DNA of 58,768 nt from Lachnoclostridium sp. UBA1308 (GCA_002307215.1 DBTU01000033.1:1-58768); one strand, 5' to 3'. Shown: positions 34,670-43,929, numbered from the stretch's first letter. Notes: generated from the sequence alone by a model not told the origin. Made by a program: numbers and translations.

Positions 34670-36583
34670 TTAAATCATTAAATTCGCCTTAATACTCTTT
34701 GAAGCCTTCTCATATTTTTGCTGGTACATCAGCGCATCAGCAAAGCTCAGACAACTCTCAATTGTAGTCTCTTGACTCGGCGAAATCAGTTTATATCCAT
34801 AGCTGACATATACTCCGAAGTCACATTCATTTCTTTCGTTGAAACTATTAAGCTCATTTACAAACCGGTTTATGAACTTACTCATCTTTACTTCATCATA
34901 ATCCATCCCGATTGCCATGAACTCATCTCCGCCAAGACGAATACATATCTCATCATCATCAGCAGCCTTCACCAGCGCATTTGCAACTTCTTTCAGTGCA
35001 ATATCACCACTATAATGCCCAAATTTATCATTGATATATTTCAGCTTGTCCATGTCGGCAGTAAACACCATTAATTCGACCTGCTCTACCACGCATTGCT
35101 TTAAATACTTCTTTCCTACCGTATTAAGGACACGGCGGTTATACAACCCGGTCAGGTCATCACGAATTGACATATCCTCCAGTTTATATACCAGTCGGTT
35201 TAATTCTCCGTGTATACGTATATTTTCAAGGGCATTACTGACATTGATTAACCATGCCTGAAACGTCTTCATATAGGTCTGTATTTTGTTGAAGCTAATT
35301 CCAACATATCCAAACCCATGCTGCTGATGGTGCAGGACGGCAAAATAATATGCTTTCGGCTCATCTTCAGCCAATATGGTAGGAATCAAGTCTTTCTTGG
35401 CGCACTTTATCTTTGTATAGATAACCCGGTTTTTAACTCCGACTTCCATCATGAACTCATCATCATCTGCCATATTGATGTCTGCTAATTCCTCCTGATA
35501 GAGATCCCAATCCGTCCGCAGACACATATAAAAGCTTGAAAAGTTTGCGTTTTCGTAAATATAAATTCTTATTTTATCTACAATCTCCTCAAGACTCGAT
35601 AGACCTGTCAGGTCGGTAGACATAAAGGCATTACTTGAGATTTCTCTCTGAAGTGCTTCCCTGGTAATAATATGATTGCGCCTTCGGTCATTGCTTTCAT
35701 GATACCAGTTTCTCTTACAGCCGCAAGACGCACGGTATGTTGTAATTGTATTCATATAGGAATATTTCGGCTGCTCTATACCTATATTATGCTTATGTAT
35801 TTTCTCAACTGCTTCCATTCCCATCTCATATACCGGCATCCGTGCCGTTGTAATCGACGGGCTGAACTCTGCCGCATCCTCCAGGTCATCACACCCGGTA
35901 ACTGCTATATGATCCGGTACGACTATTCCCCGTTCTGCCAATGCCCGGCATACGGTTATTGCCATAAGATCATTCGCGCAGATGATTGCTTGCGGCCTTT
36001 CCAAATCACTGTTAAGCCACTGATTCACCGCATCAATTCCTGCCATTCTCCATAAATCGCCGTAATAAATTCTGCCTTCTTCAACCGGCAAATTATATTC
36101 GGTTAATACCTTCTTATAATTCTCAAGTCTCCTATCCGAATCCGGGTACCCCTTTGGCCCCGACAGGAAGTTTATCCTTGTAAATCCATGTTTTGTTATA
36201 AAATGTCTTATTATCTCATCTAATACCTTATTATCATCAATTAAAACATTATAAAAATCTTTTGTCTCCCTGCGTACACTTACTACAGGACAGTGACACC
36301 TACTTTTAATTTTCTTAATATATTGCTCCATAAGCTCGGGAAGTATAATAACATCCGGTGTAACTATAATTCCTTCCAGCTCCTCATAATTAGGTAGCTC
36401 TGCGATATAAGCCTCCCCCATGTCATAGGCAGACTGACCAAGGCCACCAAAATTCGTAAAGAAAGCCGTATTATAATTCAATTCCTGCGCTTTCTTTATA
36501 ATTCCCCGGCTTAATGAATCTTGATATTCTTCATTCACTTGTGATATAAACACGCCAATTGTTTTTCTATTATTGCCGAACAT
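34670..36583 (-). CDS. Diguanylate cyclase with LacI/periplasmic-binding-protein-like sensor domain (tandem paralogue)
   Basis: A 637-residue protein with the same plan as its neighbour: sensor domain starting MFGNNRKTIGVFISQ, ICANDLMAITVCRALAERG, the SCGCK cysteine pair, a middle region, and a GGDEF domain with RLGGDEF. It too lacks the RxxD Arg. The sensor half differs more than the catalytic half, so the two copies probably answer different ligands. GGGGGAA precedes the ATG. Both are on the minus strand and likely transcribed together. Confidence 0.9.
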   Translation of the reverse strand: MFGNNRKTIGVFISQVNEEYQDSLSRGIIKKAQELNYNTAFFTNFGGLGQSAYDMGEAYIAELPNYEELEGIIVTPDVIILPELMEQYIKKIKSRCHCPVVSVRRETKDFYNVLIDDNKVLDEIIRHFITKHGFTRINFLSGPKGYPDSDRRLENYKKVLTEYNLPVEEGRIYYGDLWRMAGIDAVNQWLNSDLERPQAIICANDLMAITVCRALAERGIVVPDHIAVTGCDDLEDAAEFSPSITTARMPVYEMGMEAVEKIHKHNIGIEQPKYSYMNTITTYRASCGCKRNWYHESNDRRRNHIITREALQREISSNAFMSTDLTGLSSLEEIVDKIRIYIYENANFSSFYMCLRTDWDLYQEELADINMADDDEFMMEVGVKNRVIYTKIKCAKKDLIPTILAEDEPKAYYFAVLHHQQHGFGYVGISFNKIQTYMKTFQAWLINVSNALENIRIHGELNRLVYKLEDMSIRDDLTGLYNRRVLNTVGKKYLKQCVVEQVELMVFTADMDKLKYINDKFGHYSGDIALKEVANALVKAADDDEICIRLGGDEFMAIGMDYDEVKMSKFINRFVNELNSFNERNECDFGVYVSYGYKLISPSQETTIESCLSFADALMYQQKYEKASKSIKANLMI

Positions 36584-36861
36584 GAATTTCCCCCTATTTT
36601 ATAATCATAGCTTCAAGTTCTTAACAACTTCTTAATACCTGGTAATCTATATATTTTGTGTATCTAAAAATAATTTAAATATCCTTCCAATCATGCACAG
36701 AAAGATGCATTCAGTACTATAAATATATACTATTTTATTCATAATTACAATATTTCTGCCTATGATTTCATTTGTTTCTATCTTTCATATTAAATATCTC
36801 CTTAATATTGACAAAATAATCGCATATTTGACAAACCAAATGATGCTTCTGCATAGTGCAA

Positions 36862-36902
36862 AAAAGCAGCTTTAACATGATTTCTTTGTTGTCGCTGCTT
36901 TT
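36862..36902 (-). terminator. Terminator of the RelA-like operon
   Basis: On the minus strand AAAAGCAGC pairs with GCTGCTTTT, followed by TTTT. It lies 20 bases after the stop of the 184-aa gene. The rest of the gap 36584-36921 is A/T-rich promoter-like sequence for the cyclase genes; a 73-codon frame overlapping the terminator and the 184-aa gene is rejected. Confidence 0.7.
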
Positions 36903-36921
36903 CATTCCTAATTGTGTTAAT

Positions 36922-37476
36922 TTAATTCTGGAAATCCTCCGAATATTGGATTGCTTTGCCTGCCTTAAAGCCAAATAGAATCGTTTCAATTGCCTGAGCC
37001 GTTATTACACGATATTGCAGAAAATACATCATGTTATCCACAAAATCAATATAGTCCGATTTCCTCTCATCCAGTATAAGTGTAGAAACGTTCTCACCAT
37101 TCAGGCACCTTAGCAAATATCCGGTAACAAAGCGTTCATTTGCAAAGGTTAGATTATAATCCTCCAGATTATCCTTAATAATCATAAGCGGCTTACGTTT
37201 AATCAACCAAAATGCAGTATAAGAATATATTTTTGTAGTACTGATGCGCTCAATTCCATGGAACTGCTTTAAGCGGTCAATATCCACAAAATAGTCAATA
37301 ATCATCTGGTTCAGGGCGTTCCTTGATATAATGAGATTCTCCTCGTAGTGATGCCTGTTAATAAACTCGGTCATATAATCCCACAAGGAAGCATAGCGGT
37401 TTCTAATTCTCTCCTCACCAAAGGTATCGATCAAATATTGATAGGTTTTACTGTTAAAATTCTTATAATTGTCCAT
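36922..37476 (-). CDS. Unrecognised 184-aa protein in the RelA-like operon
   Basis: I do not recognise this protein. It is soluble, mostly helical by composition, rich in Tyr/Asn/Ile, with TEFINRHHYEENLIISRNAL and LILDERKSDYIDFVDNM as distinctive parts. There is no signal peptide or membrane segment. The ATG of MDNYKNF was chosen because a GG-rich site lies 6-9 bases upstream; a start 27 bases earlier has none. It overlaps the 73-aa gene by 14 bases, so the two are translationally coupled. A role as partner, inhibitor or target of the RelA-like enzyme is inferred only from gene order. Confidence 0.75.
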   Translation of the reverse strand: MDNYKNFNSKTYQYLIDTFGEERIRNRYASLWDYMTEFINRHHYEENLIISRNALNQMIIDYFVDIDRLKQFHGIERISTTKIYSYTAFWLIKRKPLMIIKDNLEDYNLTFANERFVTGYLLRCLNGENVSTLILDERKSDYIDFVDNMMYFLQYRVITAQAIETILFGFKAGKAIQYSEDFQN

Positions 37477-37684
37477 TGTAAGCCACCGTCCTGTTATCAA
37501 CATAATTATAGTACGACATCGTTTTCAGATATTTCTGATAATTCTTATAGTCTATGTTCTCAAATTCAAGCGTATAATCCTCATAATTATTCGGAAGTAC
37601 ATGCTTTGACAGTGTCCCATTCTTAATCGCACTGATAAATTCATCCGTAGCCTTCGTCGCTTCCACGCTATGTTCTATCTTCAT
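37463..37684 (-). CDS. Unrecognised 73-aa protein in the RelA-like operon
   Basis: A short, acidic-to-neutral, Tyr/Asn-rich soluble protein (KTMSYYNYVDNRTVAYNGQL at its C-terminus). AGGAAGGAG stands 9 bases before the ATG, and the gene starts 21 bases after the RelA-like stop and overlaps the next gene by 14 bases, so it is surely translated in this operon. It has no family I can name. Its small size and place next to an alarmone synthetase make it a possible antitoxin or allosteric regulator (inference). Confidence 0.7.
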   Translation of the reverse strand: MKIEHSVEATKATDEFISAIKNGTLSKHVLPNNYEDYTLEFENIDYKNYQKYLKTMSYYNYVDNRTVAYNGQL

Positions 37685-37705
37685 TACCGCGTTCTCCTTC
37701 CTATG

Positions 37706-38659
37706 TTAATACAGGTTATTGATGTCTCCGACAGATTTTGAGGTGATGCTTCGCGAGTGCAGATTATCATATTTCCTACTTTCCGGTATCCCATTCTGAG
37801 GTTTTTCGGTTTTTTCGGATATAACCTTCTTACTCTCCGGTTTGTCATTGGGTACCGAAAATATAGACTCATCATAATAATCATGCATAAACATGCTTAA
37901 CTCATCTGCCACCTCTGCCACCTTACTAAGCAGATTTGATGTCCGATTCAGCACCAATTTCTTATTGCCTGCATAGAGCTTATATACGAAATCATGGTCA
38001 TTTTCACTCCACGCTTCATCAAATAAAGTACGTACCTGAACTTCAATATATGTTCCGTAATAATTAATGATATAATGATTGCTGCTATAACCGGGATTGT
38101 TCTTTTCAAAATCAAAGGTATCACGTCCCTTTAATTCATAGCACTTTGTATTCTCCTCATAGCGGTAGAAAACCTTCGGTCGCTCCGCCAAAAAGGGTTC
38201 TGTTGCTTCCCCGATATAATCCCTGGTTCTGCTCCTAACATATTTCTCTGTACCTTTAAAATAAAGATGCCACAGCAAATCATGGATTTCCTCCCATTGA
38301 TACTTGTGCCGTATCAAAATTCTGGCTCCCAACAGATCCATAATCACCTTACCGTAGGTATCCTTACTTATATTAGCATAATCTAAATCGGTAAAATCAC
38401 TGCATTTTTTATGGATAATCTTAACAATTAGGCTCTCAGGGCTTTTAATCCGGTAACGCATGGAATGCATTGCCGATGGAGTTCCAAATTCGTCAATAAA
38501 GCCTGTTATGGCCTTTCTGAGACTTCCGTCTTTTAGTCGTTGTTCATAATCTTCATAAATATCCGTCATAATATCCCATGAATTCGGATTTATTTTCTCA
38601 AGCTCATGAAACTTATCCGCTATATTGTTTTTCTCAAGAAAAACTTCTTTACTTTCCAA
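37706..38659 (-). CDS. RelA/SpoT-type nucleotide pyrophosphokinase with C-terminal extension
   Basis: A 317-residue protein with one synthetase domain (about residues 30-260): R70 and K72 in MRYRIKSPESLIVK, the Mg-binding D108 in MDLLGARIL, YSSNH at 191-195 and E206 in EVQVRT. Typical enzymes have Arg or Lys in place of the first Ser of YSSNH. There is no HD hydrolase domain and no TGS/ACT regulatory region, and a Ser/Lys-rich tail of ~55 residues follows. The start is TTG with GGGAGGGGG upstream. It leads a three-gene operon with two unknown proteins. Larger than ordinary small alarmone synthetases; (p)ppGpp synthesis or another pyrophosphate transfer are both possible. Confidence 0.85.
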   Translation of the reverse strand: MESKEVFLEKNNIADKFHELEKINPNSWDIMTDIYEDYEQRLKDGSLRKAITGFIDEFGTPSAMHSMRYRIKSPESLIVKIIHKKCSDFTDLDYANISKDTYGKVIMDLLGARILIRHKYQWEEIHDLLWHLYFKGTEKYVRSRTRDYIGEATEPFLAERPKVFYRYEENTKCYELKGRDTFDFEKNNPGYSSNHYIINYYGTYIEVQVRTLFDEAWSENDHDFVYKLYAGNKKLVLNRTSNLLSKVAEVADELSMFMHDYYDESIFSVPNDKPESKKVISEKTEKPQNGIPESRKYDNLHSRSITSKSVGDINNLY

Positions 38660-38709
38660 ATCATTGTCCCCCTCCCGCTTTTGTTCGCCCCAAAATTAAT
38701 TTGTTACGC

Positions 38710-38754
38710 AAATAAGCAAAGGATGGCGCATCATTGCTCCATCTTTGCTTATTT
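38710..38754 (-). terminator. Terminator of ilvBN
   Basis: AAATAAGCAAAGGATGG (38710-38726) pairs with CCATCTTTGCTTATTT (38739-38754) with one irregularity. It lies about 100 bases beyond the ilvN stop and upstream of the RelA-like gene. Confidence 0.65.
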
Positions 38755-38858
38755 ACTATGCATTATAGCATGTCAGTAAATAAATGTTAAGCTAAACTTT
38801 CACCGTTTGACATAATATATTAATATTTTACAGCCATAATATCGAAACACTTTACCTT

Positions 38859-39350
38859 TTATTTTGCGATGGATTCAATCGCCACACTACCGCCTCGTAC
38901 TATTTCAATACGATTAGGGAAGCAGTTGCCAAGCAGCTTAATCAGCTCATTGTTCCGATCCTGTGTCTGTACACATTCCAGTAATATTGAATTCTTTGCG
39001 TAATCGGCAATCGTAAGGCTGTATATATTGGCAATTCTAAATACTTCCGTCTTATCTGCCTCGTTTAAGTGGAGTACCTTTACAAACAGAAGCTCCCTCA
39101 TGTGAATAGCAATATCCGTATAATCCACTACTTTAATAACCTCTACTGCCCGATTAAGCTGTTTCTTCACCTGTTCAAAGGTCATGTCATCACTGGTCAG
39201 GCTGATTGTCATTCTGGAAATTGTTTTATCCTCCGTCTCACCAACAGTAAGACTGTCTAAATTATATGATTTGCTTGAAAATAAACCGGCAATGCGTGCA
39301 AGCACTCCAATCTCATTCTCAACAAACAGGCATATCCATCTCTTCTTCAT
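38859..39350 (-). CDS. ilvN: Acetolactate synthase regulatory (small) subunit
   Basis: A 163-residue protein with an N-terminal ACT domain (ENEIGVLARIAGLFSSKSYNLDSLTVG) and the C-terminal ALS_ss domain. It binds valine and activates or feedback-inhibits the catalytic subunit encoded 19 bases upstream. First enzyme of branched-chain amino acid synthesis. Expression follows the T-box upstream of ilvB. Confidence 0.95.
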   Translation of the reverse strand: MKKRWICLFVENEIGVLARIAGLFSSKSYNLDSLTVGETEDKTISRMTISLTSDDMTFEQVKKQLNRAVEVIKVVDYTDIAIHMRELLFVKVLHLNEADKTEVFRIANIYSLTIADYAKNSILLECVQTQDRNNELIKLLGNCFPNRIEIVRGGSVAIESIAK

Positions 39351-39369
39351 TCTATCATCCTCCTTTTTC

Positions 39370-41094
39370 TTAGCAATCCATGATCATTTCACTTAAGGGT
39401 TTCCCGCCAGGTACAATCGGCAGTACGTTGGCTTCTCGTTCTATAATGAATTCGATTACAGTCGGAGCATATTTGTTCTTTCTTGCTTCTGCAAATGCGT
39501 TATCGATATCCTCCGGGTTCTCCACCCTAATTCCTTTGGCATCGTAGCTTTCAGCAAGCTTTATAAAGTCCGGGGAGTATTTGGGGCAACATTTTTCCTT
39601 ATCCAAACAATTTCTCTCGCAACTCTTACGATACTGTAAGCAAGTTGCGGAATATCTCTTGTTAAAGAACATTTCCTGCCACTGTCGTACATTTCCAAGG
39701 TACCCGTTATTAAAAATACAAATTATTATGGGAAGCTCCATTGCTACCGCTGTCGCCATCTCCTGAATATTCATCTGCATCCCCCCGTCTCCGGTTATAC
39801 AGATTACCTCTTTGCCGGGATTGCCAAGCTTTGCTCCGATTGCTGCCGGAAAGCCATAACCCATGGTTCCCAATCCACCGGAGGTCACTAACTGGCGGTT
39901 CTCATCCAGTTCAATATACTGCGTAGTCCACATCTGATTTTGCCCAACGTCTGTGGTTATAATAGAATCCGTAAAGGTTTGATTTATTCTTTTGATGATC
40001 AACTCAGGGGTTAAGCCCTTATATTGATTCATTTGTATCGGATATGCCTTCTTCCATTCTTGTATCGCACCCATCCAATCAGCGATGTCGAGTGGCTCTG
40101 CGGTTTTTAACATCATCCTTAGGGCACTTTTTGCGTCTGCTACCACCGGAATATCCACCTTAATATTTCTGGAGATTGAAGCAGAATCAATATCGATATG
40201 GATGATGGTCGCATTTTTTGCAAACTCACTGATTTTACCAGTGATTCTGTCATTAAATCGTGTTCCTATGGAAAATAACACATCACATTCACTGATTGCC
40301 CGATTCGAGGCATAATTACCGTGCATCCCTATGTTACCGACATAGTTTTGATGACCGGTGGGTATGGCTCCCTTTCCCATAATGGTTGTAATAACCGGTA
40401 CTCCGGTCATCTCCGTAAATTTGGTCAACTCTTTGCTTGCTTTTGCAATATTAACTCCTCCGCCAATGAGCAACACGGGGGTTTTGGCCTTCTTTAATAC
40501 TTCCATAACCCTCTTTATCTGTCCGGCATGTACATTGTTATTTGGTTTATAGCCTCTGATCATGATATTCTCAGGATAATCGTCATCACCCAACGCCTGT
40601 TGAATATCCTTTGGAATATCAACGACTACCGGCCCCGGCTTACCGGTTCTTGCGATATAAAAGGCTTTTTTGATTATGGTTCCAAGATCCCTTCTGTCAC
40701 GCACTGTAACTGCATATTTACAGATACTACGCGTAATCCCTACAATGTCAACCTCCTGAAATGCATCGTTTCCAATCAGATTCGTAGCGACCTGCCCCGT
40801 AAAACATACTAACGGTACGCTATCAAAATTAGCAGTGGCTATTCCGGTTACCAAATTAGTAGCTCCCGGTCCGCTGGTTACCAGACAAACACCTACCTTA
40901 CCGGTAGAACGCGCATATCCGTCTGCCTCATGAATCAATGCTTGTTCGTGTCTTGGTAAAACAAGTTCAATATCCTTCTCTCCATATAGTGCATCAAACA
41001 AATCAATCGCCATTCCGCCCGGGTATCCGAATAAAATATCAACCCCTTCAGCCTTTAAGGCTTTTACAAATAATTCTGTTCCTTTCATCTCCAT
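39370..41094 (-). CDS. ilvB: Acetolactate synthase catalytic (large) subunit
   Basis: A 574-residue ThDP enzyme. It shows the ThDP glutamate in LPRHEQALIHEADGYAR, the FAD-type middle domain, and the GDG...NNGYLG Mg/ThDP-binding region. Near residue 470 it has a cysteine-rich insertion (CLQYRKSCERNC then EKCCPKYSPDF) that many acetolactate synthases lack; related insertions occur in some anaerobes. The ATG of MEMKGTEL is used because GGAGGT is at ideal spacing; a longer frame to 41130 has none. Preceded by a T-box riboswitch. Confidence 0.95.
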   Translation of the reverse strand: MEMKGTELFVKALKAEGVDILFGYPGGMAIDLFDALYGEKDIELVLPRHEQALIHEADGYARSTGKVGVCLVTSGPGATNLVTGIATANFDSVPLVCFTGQVATNLIGNDAFQEVDIVGITRSICKYAVTVRDRRDLGTIIKKAFYIARTGKPGPVVVDIPKDIQQALGDDDYPENIMIRGYKPNNNVHAGQIKRVMEVLKKAKTPVLLIGGGVNIAKASKELTKFTEMTGVPVITTIMGKGAIPTGHQNYVGNIGMHGNYASNRAISECDVLFSIGTRFNDRITGKISEFAKNATIIHIDIDSASISRNIKVDIPVVADAKSALRMMLKTAEPLDIADWMGAIQEWKKAYPIQMNQYKGLTPELIIKRINQTFTDSIITTDVGQNQMWTTQYIELDENRQLVTSGGLGTMGYGFPAAIGAKLGNPGKEVICITGDGGMQMNIQEMATAVAMELPIIICIFNNGYLGNVRQWQEMFFNKRYSATCLQYRKSCERNCLDKEKCCPKYSPDFIKLAESYDAKGIRVENPEDIDNAFAEARKNKYAPTVIEFIIEREANVLPIVPGGKPLSEMIMDC

Positions 41095-41198
41095 CCAACT
41101 ACCTCCATTTTCCGCCCTCAGCGTTATCAACTTGATTTCCTTTCGCTTAGATGTACCTTCCTCACGGAGTATTCTCTGCTCTATGATTTTGATGCATC

Positions 41199-41515
41199 AA
41201 AAAAGCCCTAAGCTAAATTACTTTAGCTTAGGGCGAATATACAATCCGTGTTACCACCTAATTTCAGCCGGAATAGATATTCCCTGCTGCACTCTATCAG
41301 TACGGATAAGATATCTTTACTGACAATTCATGATTGTTCAATACAGATATTACTATCGATACCGCTTTCCTTGTAACGGCGGAAACTCCGTTGAAGCCTA
41401 CTGAAAGATCACTCTTTGTTCGGTTCACTGCTCAGAGGCTACTTCCATATTTTCCGAATAAAGACTTGCACCAAACATCTTCTCTCTGAAAATCTGACAA
41501 ATATGTACTTCTCCT
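41199..41515 (-). promoter_or_regulatory. T-box riboswitch controlling ilvBN
   Basis: The minus strand carries the T-box core AGGTGGTAACACGG (41260-41246), followed by the terminator hairpin GCCCTAAGCTAAA / TTTAGCTTAGGGC (41234-41205) and a T6 run. Upstream is a Stem I region with TCAGAGAG pairing to CCTCTGAG. The trinucleotide GTA just before that 3' strand is my best guess for the specifier, which would mean valyl-tRNA; this reading is uncertain. Uncharged tRNA would stabilise the antiterminator and allow ilvBN expression. It fills most of the 525-bp gap before ilvB. Confidence 0.92.
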
Positions 41516-41551
41516 CGTCATTGCTTTTCTCTATATGCTTTTATTGCTGTT

Positions 41552-41581
41552 ATTGTAGCATGGTTCCTCTTGTCCTGTCAA
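41552..41581 (-). promoter_or_regulatory. Promoter of the T-box/ilvBN transcript
   Basis: On the minus strand TTGACA (41581-41576), 18-base spacer, TACAAT (41557-41552), about 40 bases before the start of Stem I. Confidence 0.7.
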
Positions 41582-41619
41582 TCAAAAATTATACCGGTAC
41601 CAGCTCTATTACCCTTTAC

Positions 41620-43731
41620 CTATTCAAACTGAACAGGCATCTGTACTCTGCCTTTAACAACCCTACGATTTTTAAATACCGATAAAATAATTGTAAGCGA
41701 CATAAATACAATCAATATTGCTATCAGTATCCCTCCATTGTATAATACTTCATGCCCATCCGTATCCGTAATGGACTGTTTAAACAATGCAACAGAATAT
41801 GTCATCGGCATATACGGGAATAATACGTTAAAGATCTTTGGCACAGTTTCCATCGGAAAGGTCCCGCCACAGGAGGTCAACTGTAATATTAGTAAGACCA
41901 CGGACAGCAATTTTCCTGCGCTTTTTAAGTGGACCATCAGGAACTGTACAATTGATATGAACACCATCGAAACCAGACAGATAGAGGCAAAAAACAATAA
42001 TGTGTTTTCCACTTTAAGACCTAATCCGTTCTTAACGACCACTGCAAGTGCTACCGCTTGGATTAATCCTATTAACAAGAAAATAAAACTTCTTGCCATC
42101 TTGTGCTTCGATTCCCTCGATAATATCTTAAACTTTCCTTCTGTATCAAGATACACTCCCACAAATAAGATTAATGCTCCAACCCAAAGGGAAAGTGACA
42201 TGAAGTACGGTGCAAAGGCTGTTCCATAATTTGAAATGGTAGTAACATCCTTTTGTTCCACTTTAATCGGTGCTGCCGCATAATCTGCCATACCTTCTAA
42301 TGAATAGATTTGATTATTTGCATCGGTAATTGCTGTGTCTACACCATTCTTTGTGGTATGGAGTCCATCTGAAAGTACCTTTGTTCCGCTATACAAATCC
42401 CCTGCCCCATTATTAACCTCTGCTGCTCCGCTACGAATACTCTCTGCGCCATCATTGATTTTTCCGGTGCTTTCATATAACTGATCGGTTGCGGTGCATA
42501 GTGCTGATGCACCCTCATCCACCTTTTGAGCTCCCTCACTTAAATCAGATACTCCGACCTGTGCCTTAGCCGAGCCTTTACTGAGTGAAACCAGTGCTGT
42601 ATTTAGACCAGTAAGCGTTGCCGTTCCTTCCTGCAGCTGAGCGGTCCCCGTTACCAACTTTGTGTGCGCCTGCGTCAGCTGGGTTCCTGCTGCCAGTAAG
42701 GTCTGGATATTCTGTGTCGCTGTCGGCTCAGCGAGTTTCGTAATAAATGCCGCAAAAATCGGATCTTGCATAAGTGACGGATTTGCTTTTACATACTGTG
42801 TCAAAAATCCTGCGGTGCTGCTTACCGAGGAAATAAGTGAATTCACTCCACCTGTATACTGCACAAGGCTGGTATCAAAAGCTTTTGTACCCTCAGCTAC
42901 AGTCTGCGCTCCGGTTGTAATCTGCCCGATATCCTTTGTCTTCTCTGCCAGTAAATCGACACCGCCTTTTAGTTGCCCTATTCCGGTTTTTAGATCCGTC
43001 ACCCCCACCGCCAGCGTCTTGGTTCCTTCCTTTAGGGATGTGACCCCATCCTTATATTCTCCGAGTTTACCATAATAGACTTTTACCCCATCCGCTAGCG
43101 TGGTGCTTCCTTCAAATAATTTATTTGTTCCAACAGTCAGTGTGTTCATTCCTTCCAGTAAATCAAGGGAACCGTCATCCATCTTACGTAGTCCGTCTTG
43201 TAACTCGCTCAGTTGAATTGGTACTTCCTTTATTTGATCCGTCAATCCCTGAACAATTTCCTTATCAATAGAACCCCTCGTTTTCTCCTCCATTTCAAGT
43301 ACTGCCCTTGCTAAAATCTGGCTGGACAGAAAATTTTTCTTTTCGTTCGGTGCATAGATTATTGTAGCTGACTGCTTCTGTTGTGCCCCGGCTGAGGCTA
43401 TATCAGCGGAAAAATCCTCGGGTATTATGATCATGGCATAATATTTATCTCCTTCGGTTCCTTTCCTGGCAGTCTCCGAATCAGTAAATACATACTTTAA
43501 GGATGCGTCCTCCTTTAGACGGTCGCAGAATTCCTCCCCAAGATTTCGAGTTGCTTTGTTAATCTCTGCTCCCTTGTCGTTATTTACAACGGCAACCGGA
43601 AGCTTCTCCAGCTTTGAATAGGGATCCCAGAATGCTCCCAAATAAAAATAACTGTAGAGAAACGGTACAATTATGATAGCCATAATCACGGCTACACAAA
43701 AAATTCTTCTTTTGGTTATTAACTTTTTCAT
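41620..43731 (-). CDS. YhgE/Pip-family membrane protein
   Basis: A 703-residue protein: one N-terminal membrane segment (~12-32), a first extracellular domain with PVAVVNNDKGAEINK, a long stretch (about residues 170-480) of 7- and 11-residue repeats of the type LxxGxxxLxxG, and five to six C-terminal membrane segments of ABC-2 type. This is the layout of YhgE and the phage infection protein Pip. These are linked to export or to secretion-system assembly, but the function is not settled. A GGAGAC site precedes the ATG. Its promoter region is shared with, and probably repressed by, the TetR-type protein encoded directly upstream. Confidence 0.9.
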   Translation of the reverse strand: MKKLITKRRIFCVAVIMAIIIVPFLYSYFYLGAFWDPYSKLEKLPVAVVNNDKGAEINKATRNLGEEFCDRLKEDASLKYVFTDSETARKGTEGDKYYAMIIIPEDFSADIASAGAQQKQSATIIYAPNEKKNFLSSQILARAVLEMEEKTRGSIDKEIVQGLTDQIKEVPIQLSELQDGLRKMDDGSLDLLEGMNTLTVGTNKLFEGSTTLADGVKVYYGKLGEYKDGVTSLKEGTKTLAVGVTDLKTGIGQLKGGVDLLAEKTKDIGQITTGAQTVAEGTKAFDTSLVQYTGGVNSLISSVSSTAGFLTQYVKANPSLMQDPIFAAFITKLAEPTATQNIQTLLAAGTQLTQAHTKLVTGTAQLQEGTATLTGLNTALVSLSKGSAKAQVGVSDLSEGAQKVDEGASALCTATDQLYESTGKINDGAESIRSGAAEVNNGAGDLYSGTKVLSDGLHTTKNGVDTAITDANNQIYSLEGMADYAAAPIKVEQKDVTTISNYGTAFAPYFMSLSLWVGALILFVGVYLDTEGKFKILSRESKHKMARSFIFLLIGLIQAVALAVVVKNGLGLKVENTLLFFASICLVSMVFISIVQFLMVHLKSAGKLLSVVLLILQLTSCGGTFPMETVPKIFNVLFPYMPMTYSVALFKQSITDTDGHEVLYNGGILIAILIVFMSLTIILSVFKNRRVVKGRVQMPVQFE

Positions 43732-43787
43732 AGATGTCTCCTTAAACTCTTTTATCGTTTAAAGAGGAGTATATCATGCATTTTTTA

Positions 43788-43805
43788 TACTGTAATTAGA
43801 CAGTA
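43788..43805. promoter_or_regulatory. Probable TetR operator, promoter-proximal
   Basis: Perfect dyad TACTGT-AATTAG-ACAGTA in the core promoter area of the YhgE/Pip gene. It shares AATTAGACAG with the second site at 43843-43861. Confidence 0.55.
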
Positions 43806-43842
43806 CTTCTTCCATGTTTGCTTTTTAGACAAAAAAAGAAAT

Positions 43843-43861
43843 CTGACTAACAATTAGACAG
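43843..43861. promoter_or_regulatory. Probable TetR operator, promoter-distal
   Basis: Dyad CTGACTAA-CAA-TTAGACAG with one mismatch. Further half-site-like TAGACA words occur at 43825-43831 and in inverted form near 43876, giving a cluster between the TetR and YhgE/Pip genes. Confidence 0.5.
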
Positions 43862-43929
43862 ATTCCGCGTTTTGTCTATTAAAATAATTATTTATCGACG
43901 CAACTTCAGTTTATTATTATATGAGTATC

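Noticed and set aside
32742..36055. Several plus-strand frames of 60-127 codons opposite the diguanylate cyclase genes
   Set aside because: All are antisense shadows of two well-conserved coding genes.
36768..36989. 73-codon minus-strand frame
   Set aside because: It overlaps the terminator and the 3' end of the 184-aa gene in another frame and has no start signal.
41199..41515. Firm assignment of the T-box specifier codon
   Set aside because: GTA is the best-placed triplet, but the specifier loop was not folded, so Ile or Leu cannot be excluded.
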